Assembly: GCF_024679245.1 (NCBI RefSeq)
Contig: NC_090176.1
Location: 17,198,293 to 17,262,292 of the forward strand
Direction: 5' to 3'
DNA length: 64,000 nt
From: Pseudorasbora parva
Lineage: Eukaryota; Chordata; Actinopteri; Cypriniformes; Gobionidae
In this document: in pieces, positions 35,641 to 46,963 of the stretch
Layout of the letters: the number at the start of each line of letters is the position of its first letter
Numbering within the stretch: position 1 is the first letter of the stretch
Program-made: the position numbers and the translations under genes
The notes under the pieces: model-generated
What the model was told of the DNA's origin: nothing
The model's input: only the letters and a program-made list of their open reading frames with translations
The model's database searches: none

Positions 35641-36030
35641 AAGTATTTTAAAGTACCCCCTCCTCATAACAGTGGACATTTTGATCTACTATTTCATTGA
35701 TTTTGCTTAATAAAGGGTTACATTTATTTACCCAAGCTTGCCTAAAATTATTTTCAAATGATTTACGTCCTCGTATCATGATTACGCACACACAAAAAGT
35801 ATTATTTGTTTTAGTTTTCTAAATTGTATGATGCCCAAAACGCACCAAATACCAGGAATGACAAGGAAAAATACGCTAAATAATTTTACATTTTATTATT
35901 TAAAATAATGAAAGATTTTATTATTCCAGGCTTTTCAAATAAAAAATAACATTTTTAGGAAACGATTGATGACGAGAACCGAGTCGTGAATTTCATTTTC
36001 CACACGGACAATAATAACAGGAGAACAAAG

Positions 36031-36303
36031 ATGGCGACTTCCCTCCTCAGGTTAGGTCGACTCGGATCTGTCAAGGTAATACTAGACTAATCTTGCTGAT
36101 ATTTATAGAGATTATAGAGATACTTTGTAAATGTTCTATTGATCACGTGCCTTTCGAATGAGATTTTAATAAAGACACGATAAAAATGGACTTGTGTCCG
36201 TCATAACCTAATGGTATGCGGATGTATAGCTAAGCTATATCAGTGAAATACATAGTGCTGTCAAATCAATGAATCGCATCTAACATAAAAGTTTGTTTAT
36301 ATA

Positions 36304-36396
<93 letters not shown>

Positions 36397-39300
36397 GTGA
36401 TAAATTATCTAATGTTTCAGAATAATATATCTTTCTGTGTTCATACAGTGTCTCCTGCGTGACAGCTGGAGCACACCAAGGACCTCATTTGTTGCAGCAC
36501 TGTGCACTAAAGGGGATGTCCCACCCAAAACACCTAAAAAGGCAAAGGCTTCAAGTAAGAGTAAGGGCATGCTTTTTCCCCCCATAAATCTCCCATCTCA
36601 AGTTTGAATTCTCCTGAATGTCCTCGGCTGTGTTTCCCAAAAGCAATATAAGCCATAGTTAAACCTAGCCATAGTAGGTGGCTGTTGTTCTACGATCAAC
36701 TTAGGCTTACATTGCTTTTGGGAAATACAGCCCTGTTTGTTTAATGTTCACATACTATAACCAATCTCACATGTGATGCGTCTACAGCATGATTATATGT
36801 TTAATCACCATTTGTGCTTAGAGGTACTGTAAGTGATTTGAGCTGTTTTGCATTATCTTCCATAATTAGGGCCAGTCCCATACCCACACTTGCAGTCTTT
36901 ACACTTGACCACTTGTCTACTTACACTACATATTTCCTGCATTATAAGTGTTCAAGTGGGCTTAAAGACTACAAGTGTGCTTAGAACTTTTGACTACATC
37001 ATAGTGTCGGAAAAATACAAGTAATTTATTTTTAAATGTGTTACAGAGGTTTATTTACACATTTAGCTCTATACTGTGTACTTAAATTACAATAAACCCT
37101 TTAAATGTCTGTTCAGCATGTATCATATATAATAAGATTTAATTTATTAGACCCTAGCAAATTTCTCAGAACTAATATTACGGTATTAAAATAGGGACAT
37201 GTATGTGTGGTAATAAAATAAAAATAAACCTTGCAGCACCTTTAAGCACATTCAACAGCATCTGCCATGACATTTGCATGTTCATTGCTGTGGAAGAAAA
37301 TCAAAAGCACCATTTAGTTTTGTCTTAAATGGGTGATGACGTACAATTGTAAGCCTGTGCAGTTGCAGTTATACTAAATGGTTTAAAATTTGACACTAAT
37401 TTCTCCTGAAGATGTCTTAAATTATTATCATTGGTCAAGGGTTTCCTCAATGTTTTACTATTGAAGGTGATTAGATTTGTAATACTTTCAATATTTTCAA
37501 TTGGTAGTACCATAAGCTAAATTTGCTGCTAATCAGTTTATAATTTAGGGAACATTCTCAATCAAGAGAGCATTGTATTGGACCTGCAAAATTTGGATAT
37601 GCCCTTAAAGATACCCCTGTATCAGAATATTTCATGGATCAGCATTATTTGTTCATTTCAAATGTGCATATTTAGAAAAAGATTTGTCATCTTTTAGTAG
37701 TACACTAACATATACACTACTGCCATTCAAAGGTTTGGGGTCAGTAAGATTGAATGTTTTTGAGAACAGCTTCTAATGCTCACTGAGACATTTATTACAT
37801 TTATTTGATCAAAATGCAAAAATGATCAAAAAGTAAAAACAGTAATATTGTGAAATATTATTACAATAATATTAAAATAACATAAGGATATCAAATATTA
37901 ATCTTTTTATTTTTATATGTTTTAAAATGTAATTTGTTCCTGTGATGCAAAGCTGTATTTTCAGCATGATTTCTTCAGTGATCATTCTGATATTCTGATT
38001 TGCTGCAAAAAACAAACACATTTTTTAATGTTGAAACAATGTTGAAAACAGTTGTGCTGCTTAATATTTTAGTTTTTTTTTTTACATGATTCTTTGAATA
38101 AAAAGTTCAAAAGAACAGCATTTATTTGAAATTAAGTGTGCTACGATCAGGGTTTTAGGGACAATCACCAATAAATAATACTTCAACTACATGATGAATA
38201 GAATTAGAAATCATGTAGTAGTAGTAGTAGTAGTATTTCTTAACAACAATGCATATTAAGTATTCAACTTAAGAGATGAGAGTATCATGAATTGACAACT
38301 CTTTATTTATTGGCAAGCAAAATGTGCACCATATTTCATTCTGTTCTTTAGAGGTGATTAGGAACATCTTAGAGCTTAAAGCTACACTATGTAATTTTGT
38401 ACACTATCGATCTGCTTAGTGCTGCAACGACGCGTCGGCGTCATCGATTACGTCGACTACAAAAATACGTCGACGTGCGTGAAATGCGTCGACACGTCAC
38501 ACTGTTTGTATACATCTCGCGTAATTGCATACAGGGAATGGAGAAAGTTGCATTCTATCACAAAAACAGAGATCACTGTTATCAAAAGTATGGAAATATT
38601 TTAAACAGAGGACAAATAAAATGGCCCTTTGTTCCCTCTGCAAAACCGATATGGTGTACCACGGCAGCACAACGGCGATGCGCGAGCACCTCAGAGGAAA
38701 ACACTCGGCGCTCTCCGGTGTTACGGTTTAACTGGTTTCCGTGTGATCTGGTGACCAACGTCCTGGTTCAGGTCTGATATTCTTGCGCTTTCGGCATTCT
38801 GAAAAGTTGAGATGTTTTTAACTCGATGCGGTGCGTACGCGCCTGGATAAAACGAGCGCGTCGCTTCCATTATAAGAGCGCTTATCGCGCGCCTACATTG
38901 GAAATAATGAACTTGAGCGCGCAAAAGACGTGATATGTGAACGGCCCCTTAAAAGACAGCGCGCCGCGAGAAAACAGTCATAAACCACCGAGCTACCCCG
39001 AATCAGCTCCAGATCTCTGGAAACCATGCTAAACCATAGCATGATGTTAAGGCATTACTCTATGTTATGGCTGCTGTAGGGCTGGATATTGTCCAAAATA
39101 TTTTGATCCGGTGCCAATTTCGATACCTCAGTTTCGATTCGGGTTCCTAACGAAAAAAATTTTTTGATACCATATGCAACCGACTAGCAGCACAAGCTAA
39201 CATAAAGTGGTAATTATGGGGATGCGTTGGGGATGCATTCGGTTTAAGTAGTGAAATTACACTTATCTGTCAAGTGTTCCCCTGAGCACGATTGTCCCCC

Positions 39301-42300
39301 CTCCCTTCTCTCTCGCTGTCTTGCTTCATTCTGCAACTTTTTGTTCTGAAGAAGAACAGAAGGCGCTTTCTCTAAAAGACTGCATAATAGACTTATCATT
39401 TATACCGTGCAGCGATTTTCACTTGACTGCACTGCACGTATCAGAAGATTATTACGGAAGCAGCTGACTTTGACGGAGGAATAAACAGCTTTACTCGCAA
39501 GTTCATGTTAATCAATAAGGTGATAACTAGGCCTGTTATAAACCTAAATATATATTGATTAACGACGCTCTTGCGTGGTTAGCGCTCACACTGCATGTGA
39601 ACCGCGCTCGAGCGCAATCGAACCGTGGTCTGGCTCATCTCTCTTCCTCTTCGGCGGGCCAGGGCCGGCCAAACGAACTGGGCTTTGGGGCTCAAGCGCA
39701 CTCAGGCACAGTTCAGAGCGTCTAGTGTCAGTACACCACCACCTTTGGGTGCAATACTCTTATCACATATGTTGCACTTTGGTGACTCGGCATCCACTTT
39801 TATAAAGTGTAGCCACACTTTAGACCTCTGGTGTCGTAAAACGATGCGTTAGAAAACATGAGAAAAAACATCTACACTGTTGTGTGACTGGAGGTTAATA
39901 AAGGACTTCTGAAGCACGTTGATGGGTTTTTGAAAGAAAAATATCCATAATTAAAACTTTTAAGTAAAATATCTAGCTCCTGCCAGGCCAATTAAAAGCA
40001 CTAATTTCTTTCTATTTAAAAAAAAAAAGTATCTTACTGACCCAAGACTTTTAAAGGTAGAGTAGATAGCTTCAAGATTTACAGACATAGACTTAAAAGC
40101 ACAAAACTCATGTGGTCTTTAAATTAAAGTATTGCTCTAGAATGTATGCTCATTAGCTGAACCCAGCCTTGAAAATGTTGTTTTTAGCCTGGTTTCAGCT
40201 GAAGAACCCCAGTTTGCATTTTGGTAAAACTTTATTGGCGATTTGATGTATTTAACTCTTTCCCCACCATTGACGGACATTTCCATTATTAGCTTGAACT
40301 TTATTTTCCTTGAAGGCAATTCTTTATATAGACTGCAGTATTCACATACATACAGCAACACACAACACACACCAAAAAAAAACATTTTATAAAAAGAAAT
40401 GTATGAGAACGCTTCCTGGCTTTCCGTGTTTTCACTTTTATATGATAGGGGGCACTATTACACATCTTCTGAAAGAGTACATAATCTCCAAGTGAAAAAA
40501 ACAAAAAAAACAAGCGGTAGCATATGTAGGCTGATGCATATGTAAAATGATGCGATCATGAACATTAAACAGCATATACATCAAAACGACCTAATGTTAC
40601 TAAATGAAATGTTGACCCAGGATGTGATATAGGACTCTTTCTGATTATCATTCTGAATCCAGATATTATGATATAATTCAGATTCAGATGGGGTCCATGA
40701 AGATTTTGTGAAAATTATCCCCAAAACAATGCTGGTGGTGGCTGGCAACTTTTTTTTTAAAAACGCTGGTGGGGAAAGACTTAATTGAAACATAACAAAC
40801 AAACTTGGTCTTTCTACATTCAAATAGAGCTGTACTTGCATGCCTATTGCCTAGTTAGAAAATAGTTACTTGGGAGGGCTTACCAAGATGGCTGCAGAGT
40901 GTTCTGACTATCCTTAAAAAAGGCACTTTTTAAGGGGGGTCTTATGGTGTTTGCTGGGTTTAATAGATGCACTGAACTGGAGGGTTTCTCAAATGTAATC
41001 AAAAAGCAATCTGATATAATTTTATCCCATTTGCCGTTTCCTCAGCCATAGAGGCCGATGAGAGAGCCTCACTTCTAGCCTACAAGTCCGCTGTTGCCTT
41101 CCCTTCTAAGCTGTCTGCCACAGGATTTCTTCTCAAAGACATAGCTTTAGGTGAAACTGAAACTGCTGAAGTGGTTTCCACAGCCACTGCAAATGAGACA
41201 ACAACTGACGGTCCTGTTGTTGAAACATCAGCAGCTGAAATTGCTGTAGAAGAGGCAAAGACCACTGACGTCCCACCAACTGATGGAGCCACTTCCGAAA
41301 GTGAAGGAAGCAAGACCTCGGATGTTAAGGCAGAAGTACAGAAAGATCAAGAAAATACCTCTTCCTCGTCCTCCAGTGATTCTGATTCAGACTCTGATTC
41401 GGATGATGAGAAACCAAAGACTGAAACACCGGCGCAGTCTGGTGAGAAAGTAGCAGAGGAGAATAAAGCTCCTGGTCTGACTATTGAAGAAGTGGGTGTT
41501 ACAGATAAGGAAGCAAAGTCTGAAAGTGCCTCACTTGGAGAAGCTCAAGAAAGTGCTGAAGATGTGACTAAAGCAACACCAGAAGAGGTTCCTGCACCAA
41601 GTGCTACACCAGTGGGATCAGTGGAGACCCTTATTGATCCTGCCCCTGTATTATCCTCCACGAATGAAGCAGTTCCTGAAGTTGAGGGAGCAAAGCCTGA
41701 AAGTGCCTCATTTGGAGAAGCTCAAGAAAGTGCTGAAGATGTGACTAAAGCAACACCAGAAGAGGTTCCTGCACCAAGTGCTACATCAGTGGAGACCCTT
41801 ATTGATCCTGCCCCTGTATTATCCTCCACGACTGAAGCAATTCCTGAAGTTTCCAGTGAATCTATTATAGTTGCCACTCCTGACAAGATAGTGGACACTG
41901 CAACAGAAATTAAAACGGCTCCTACGGAGGAGATTGCTGTTGAAAAGGAACCAGAATTCAAAGTTGAAGAGGGACCAGTAATCAAAGTTGAAGATGCTGT
42001 CCAAGTTTCTGCAGAAGCTGTCCCAGAAGTCACTACAGAAGCCAGGCCTGAAGAAGTAGCTGAAACCGCTGTTGATGCTAGTTCTGAAGTATCTCCTGAG
42101 GCTGCACCCAAAGCTGAGGCAGGAACACTGGCAGCCCCTTCAGAAGAGCTGGAAGACCCTGCACCTGTGACCGCTGATGCTGTTGAGGCTCTGGCTGAGA
42201 CGGAGATAGTGGAAACACCTGAGGGTACACCGCACATCCTTACTCCGTTTCTTTCTCTGGATTCATCACATCACAGAAACACATTTCTCTTACCATTTAT

Positions 42301-45300
42301 TTAACACTAATATCTTTTCATGGCTGCAGTGGGATTGCTTTTACTAAGGCTTTTGCTCAAATGGCTTCACAACTTTTGATCTTCAATTTTCTTTTGCTTG
42401 TGAATTAGGTTTTTTTTGTTTGTTTTTTACTTTTGTATGATTTTGCATGCCTACTTTAGAATATGTTATTTATACCTAAACCGACTGTTCCTTATGTTGA
42501 GGTTACTCAAAGTAGTCTGGCAGATCTAGAGCGAAATTAACAATGTATCAAATGAATTATAGTCACTTTAATCAAGCTATGGATTTCTGCTTTCATCAAG
42601 AAGTCTAACTCTAAGGAGTCGTTCACACATCCATCCATGACAACATCCATCCATTCATCTATTTGTCCATCCATCCATCCATCCATCCATCCATTCATTC
42701 ATTCATCCATCAAGTTGATGTATTATCCATTTGATCAGTTTTTCCTAAAGATATGACTCTTCATTAACAGTAGGACTATAGGAACACCTGCTTGAATTAA
42801 CAATACTAACATCATTGATAAAATGTCTATGTGTGAACACTCTTTATATTAAGGACAATGGAGGGGTAGAATGGTTGTGACTCACTGACTGTTTTGCCGA
42901 ATTTTTTCTCATATTAAATATGCTAGGCAACCCGGCTCAATTAACAAATCATAATTTTAAGTACCTAACACCTGATAATCCATATGATCAACACCTTATT
43001 TATTGTGTCCACTGGCACGGATTGACAGGAGCTGAATTGAAGTTTTCAATGCGTTCTCAATGGAAACTGAGGCTCACATAGTGGATTGTGGGTTGATATT
43101 AGAGCGAAGCTTGTGCTTCTGGTAGATTCAGTACTTAAATTAGATTTTCACATATTACATTTACTTCAAATGCGGTTTTCACACTTTCATTGAGACAGGA
43201 CTGTGACTGGGTTAATGAATGTTTTTTACATTGTTTTTGAATGCTGAAAGTATACATTTGGTTTCAAAGTTATATATACACACCGATCAGGCATAACATT
43301 AAAACCACCTTCCTTATATAGTGTTGGTCGCCCTTTTGCTGCCAAAACAGCCCTGACCCGTTGAGGCATGGACTCCACTAGACCCCTGAAGGTATGCTGT
43401 GGTATCTGGCACCAAGATGTTAGCAGAAGATTCTTTAAGTCCTGAAAGTTGCAAGGTGGGGCGGACTTGTTTGTTCACCACATCCCGAAGATGCTCGATT
43501 GGATTGAGATCTGGGGAATTTGGAAGCCAGGTCAAAACCTCAAACTCATTTTTGTACTCCTCAATCCGTTCCTGAACCATTTTTGCTTTGTGGCAGGGCA
43601 CGTTATTCGGCTGAAAGCGGCCACAGCCACCAGGGAATACCATTTCCATGAAATGGTGCACATGGTCTGCAACATTTCTTAGGTAGGTGGTACATGTGAA
43701 AGTTATATCCACATTGATGGCAGGACCAACATTTTTCCAGCAGAACATTGCCTGAAGCATCACACTGCCTCTCGGCTTGTCTTCTTCCCATTGTGCATCC
43801 TGGTGCCATGTGTTTCACAGGTAAGCAACGCATACGATGTAAAAGAAAATGTGAATCATCAGACCAGGCAACCTTCTTCCATTGCTCCATAGTCCCATTC
43901 TGATGCTCACATGCCCACTGTTGGCACTTGTTTTGGCGGTAGACAGGGGTCAGCATGGGCCCCCTGACTGGTCTGCGTCTATGCAGCCCCATACGCTACA
44001 AACTGCGATGCACTGTGTATTCTGACACCTTTCTTTCAGACCCAGCATTAACTTCTTGAGCCATTTGAGCTACAGTAGCGCTTCTGTTTGCTTGGACCAC
44101 ATGGGCCAGCCTTCACTCCTCACGTGCATCAATAAACCATGACCCTATCACCGGTTCACCACTGTTCCTTCCTTGGATCACTTTTGATAGATACTGACCA
44201 CTGCAGACTGGGAAACCCCACAAGAGCTGCAGTTTTAGAGATGCTCTTTTGAAAAATTGCTCTAGTTTGAAAAGTTGTATTGAAACTATATAAACTGCAG
44301 TGGTGTTGAACTGGTTTCATCCGCACCAGTGGACATCTAGGATAAAGCAAACTTTACATAATTGTACACATATCTTAAAAAAATGTTTTACCCCTCCATA
44401 AGTGTAAGAAAAACTTTTGCTTTTTTGTGCCTTCCTATTATTTTATGCATGTCTTTTTATGAGCAATGTAAAGCACACTCTTTCTGCCCCTATATGAATA
44501 TCCACTCCCAGATATGATGTGTATTTTATGCTCGATGTATGCATTTTCTTGTTTTGTGAATTAAATATTGTTTATGTGATCATGTTATGCTAAAGATAAT
44601 ATTAATGTTTTTTAGCATGTTAAGACTGAAGTCAACATGCAGGGAGAATATATATCGTATATATCATGGCCATGATTTAAGAGTTCATTCTCTTATAGTA
44701 AATTGAGGATAGTAATAGTTTTTTTCCCCCTTTGATTCAATTAAATCAAAATGAGGGAACAAATCAGTTTAAATTGGCCATGATTTAAAACGAGAGTTAA
44801 CTCTTAATTAATGGCCATGATATATATATACATATGTTTTTGTCTGCGGTGCTCAATAAATTATAAATAAGTGCATATGTTGAGATTGAATGTGAATGTG
44901 GGATGTTTTATCTATCAGTGTGTGCAGTTATGCTTTATCTTGGTTGTTATAGTGTTGTGTGTATTGATGTTTATGGTAGCACAATAACAGAGTAATGTGG
45001 AAAGATCCTCTTTTTATAAGCACCTGGTTGACTGTTCTTGTTGTTACAGTTTGATTGAGCTGTAGGTCAATTGTATCTTAATGTAATTAAGGTTATTGTG
45101 AAAGAAACTGTCAGACGTCTAAAAAGCTATAGGCCCCTCACAACCTTTTGTGTAAAGGACCACTTGAGGATTGGGAGTGATATTGTAACACCATGAAAGG
45201 TGTGAAGATCCTCACTCAGAAATGCTTTTGAAGTGTAAAGAAATTACCGGGAGAGCTCTTCCTTGATTATTTTAGATGTTATTCCGTCTGTGATGCTTTT

Positions 45301-45720
45301 AAATTGATCTAGCATGTAGTTTAATTTTTACTTTGATTCATCCTTGTGTGAATATCTTCATTCAGGATTATCTTCTAATCTAAAACAAATTCAGTATTTA
45401 CTTTTTACGTTTTTCTTTGGGCTTGTACTTATTACATGGGCTTTTCTTTCTGAAACAACTTCTTGTCTTTATATAGCTGTCAGATGCACTTTGTTTGGTG
45501 CCCCCCCCCCCCCCCCCAGTTCCATGTGACTGGCATTTAATCTCTTACATTATTAATTTCCACAGAACAAGCCCCTGAGAAAGCCCCAGAGCCAGAGACC
45601 TTTGACAACACCACATACAAGAACCTGCAGCACCACCAATATAACGAGTACACCTTTGCTGATATGGATGTAGAGATGTCTAAACACCGGCTGCCACAGC
45701 CTTCCGCACGCAGGCACTGA
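36031..45720 (+). CDS. ndufv3: NADH dehydrogenase (ubiquinone) flavoprotein 3, mitochondrial
   Basis: Four exons: 36031-36075, 36449-36554 (or 36560), 41046-42224, 45566-45720. Exon 1 ([15 protein letters not shown]) and exon 2 form an Arg-rich presequence. Exon 3 (1,179 nt) is acidic, with a [18 protein letters not shown] run and an internal duplication, and is phase 1-1, so it can be skipped. Exon 4 carries the family signature [19 protein letters not shown] and ends [10 protein letters not shown]. Predicted lengths are 101 aa without exon 3 and 494 with it; human isoforms are 108 and 473. NDUFV3 is an accessory subunit of the complex I N-module. Exon 2 has two overlapping donors six bases apart (A|gtaagA|gtaagg), adding or dropping two residues. 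Start is the ATG after GAGAACAAAG; no 5'UTR intron is evident. Confidence 0.95.
36252..36396. repeat. (TG)n microsatellite at the end of a repeat
   Basis: About 46 uninterrupted TG units (36305-36396) follow TAGTGCTGTCAAATCAATGA ATCGCAT, the recalled start of a widespread cyprinid element that often ends in TG-rich sequence. It lies in ndufv3 intron 1. Confidence 0.85.
36561..37714. other. ndufv3: ndufv3 intron 2, proximal part
   Basis: No exon or recognised repeat. AT-rich. Confidence 0.4.
37715..38130 (+). repeat. R1 repeat copy, plus orientation
   Basis: Begins ACTACTGCCATTCAAAGGTT TGGGGTCAGTAAG, which is the reverse complement of the copy ending near 50730, and includes GTTGAAAACAGTTGTGCTGC. 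It gives the best view of this family's left end. Confidence 0.7.
38376..39060 (+). mobile_element. hAT-type remnant with BED zinc finger
   Basis: A partial AGCTACACTATGTAATTTTG MITE end (38380) is followed at 38416 by TAGTGCTGCAACGACGCGTC, a hAT-like start. The frame 38525-38731 contains [20 protein letters not shown] then MREHLRGKH. The CxxC...HxxxxH spacing is that of a BED zinc finger, the DNA-binding module of hAT transposases. The rest of the transposase is missing. It lies in ndufv3 intron 2. Confidence 0.65.
39061..41045. other. ndufv3: ndufv3 intron 2, distal part
   Basis: About 39072-39180 (TAGGGCTGGATATTGTCCAA...) looks like another dispersed repeat; boundaries unclear. The remainder shows no exon. 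It ends with the acceptor TTTCCTCAG before exon 3. Confidence 0.4.
41513..41850 (+). repeat. ndufv3: In-frame tandem duplication inside ndufv3 exon 3
   Basis: The segment from 41513 ([20 protein letters not shown]...) is repeated from 41690, 177 bp (59 codons) later, with only a few substitutions. A 9-bp in-frame deletion (the GTGGGATCA stretch) distinguishes the second copy. Both copies keep the frame. Confidence 0.88.
42629..42713. repeat. (CCAT)n / (CATT)n microsatellite
   Basis: Runs of CCAT and CATT tetranucleotides in ndufv3 intron 3. Confidence 0.85.
43279..44245 (-). mobile_element. Tc1-like element, truncated at the transposase N-terminus
   Basis: The left end CACACCGATCAGGCATAACA follows a TA. 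The minus-strand frame 43763-43314 covers the C-terminal half of the transposase with [11 protein letters not shown] and ends in SKRATNTI. An upstream block holds [18 protein letters not shown] and [12 protein letters not shown]. The catalytic motif QDNAPCHK reads QPNNVPCHK, so the Asp is replaced by Asn. Homology stops at about 44245, inside the N-terminal helix-turn-helix; the right terminal repeat is missing. It lies in ndufv3 intron 3. Confidence 0.85.
44658..44826. repeat. Foldback (long inverted repeat), 169 bp
   Basis: Left arm 44658-44692 (TATATATCATGGCCATGATT...) and right arm 44792-44826 (...TTAATGGCCATGATATATA) are reverse complements with few mismatches, separated by about 100 bp. 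Non-coding; a MITE relic is the simplest reading. Confidence 0.65.
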
Positions 45721-45826
45721 GTCTTCATCGTGCGGCCTGTATTATTGTCCACAACCATGTTCTTTTGTCCTTCAAATATTTTGCTGAATAATCTCAAGCT
45801 TTACGCTAAAATTCTATTATTATGGA

Positions 45827-45832
45827 ATTAAA
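45827..45832 (+). terminator. ndufv3: ndufv3 poly(A) signal ATTAAA
   Basis: ATTAAA lies 107 bp after the stop codon, followed by an A-rich stretch. It is a common variant signal and the nearest candidate. Confidence 0.45.
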
Positions 45833-46063
45833 ACAGATTATTTAACTTCATCAGAGTGGTTTGTTTGTTCTTTTTTGTTGTTGTCCTCTGTTTTAAATGC
45901 TGTATTTCCATCACGGTCCAGTTCCACACATTTCTGAAATGTTTTATGATTTATTAATTGAGAAGTAAAACTATTATACTATTAATTTGATTTATTTTGT
46001 CACACAACCCTTTAAAACGAACAAATGAATACAAAAAGTTATAAAAAGACAACTTCCCATTGA

Positions 46064-46640
46064 ACCATCTGTCTCTATCTTTCTCTGTCTGTCTTTGTCT
46101 ATCTCTCATTCTGTGTGTATAATTTGTTCATACTGTCTGTCTGTTTGTATCTTTCTGTATTTCTATCTGTCTTGTCTCTGTCTATTGTTGTCTGTTTCTT
46201 GTTCTGTTTGTCTATTGGTCTGTCTATCTGTTTGTGTCTATCGTTGTCTGTTTAGTTCTGTCTATATCGTTCTGTCTATTATTCTGTCTATCTTGAGTCT
46301 ATCATTCTGTCTGTTTGATGTCTATCTCTATTGTTCTGTGTATCTGTTTGAGTCTATTGTTTTGTCTGTCTACCATTCTGTCTGTCTCTATCGTTCTGTC
46401 TGTCTTCTCTGTCTGTGTCTATCATTGTCTGTTTCTAGTTCTGTCTGTCAGTCTTGTTTGGTCTATCTGTTTGAGACTATCGTTTTGTCTATCGTTCTGT
46501 CTGTGTCTCTATCGTTCTGTCTGTCTATTTGTCTGTCTCTATCATTTTGTCTGTCTCTGTCTCTATATCTTCTTGTCTGTCTCTATTGTTTTGTCTGTCC
46601 TCATTTATCGTTCTGTTTGTCTCTGTCTGTCTGTCCATTT
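46064..46640. repeat. TCTG/TCTA minisatellite
   Basis: About 575 bp of degenerate (TCTG)n, (TCTA)n and TCGTTCTGTC units between ndufv3 and pknox1. Its pyrimidine bias creates a 207-codon open frame rich in Ser, Leu, Val and Cys that is not a gene. Confidence 0.85.
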
Positions 46641-46779
46641 ATTGCATGCACATCAGCCTTGCAGAAGAAAAAAAACCCTGCATTTTTTTATTTATTTAGG
46701 AATTTAAAGACATTTTAGGTACAACAAACAATTACACTGCACTATAATGGTACAGACTGTCCCTTTTCTTGTACTATAA

Positions 46780-46963
46780 CGGGGAGTGTTTAAAATATTC
46801 GCTGAGGGCGAGAACTTCGCCTTGCCTCGCGTCACTTCTCCTCCCTCAGCGCAAATATTCATGAGCTGAAAGTCGTGCGTCCCCTTGCGTGATGACGTAG
46901 CGCGACAAATGCGGATCCCGATTGCTGCAGCCGCTTGTCAGTGTGACGAAGATTGGCACCCAG
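46780..46963 (+). promoter_or_regulatory. pknox1: pknox1 promoter and likely non-coding first exon
   Basis: A CpG-rich block with a CRE-like TGACGTA (46893-46899) precedes a putative 5'UTR exon that ends GGCACCCAG|gtaagc at 46963. The next exon (from 49068) carries the ATG. The transcription start cannot be fixed from sequence. Confidence 0.6.

Noticed and set aside
41722..42237. 171-codon minus-strand frame in ndufv3 exon 3
   Set aside because: Shadow of the acidic plus-strand exon; composition mirrors it and there is no independent support.
46095..46718. 207-codon open frame between ndufv3 and pknox1
   Set aside because: It consists of TCTG/TCTA repeat translation (Ser, Leu, Val, Cys) and overlaps a microsatellite; no splice signals or family similarity.
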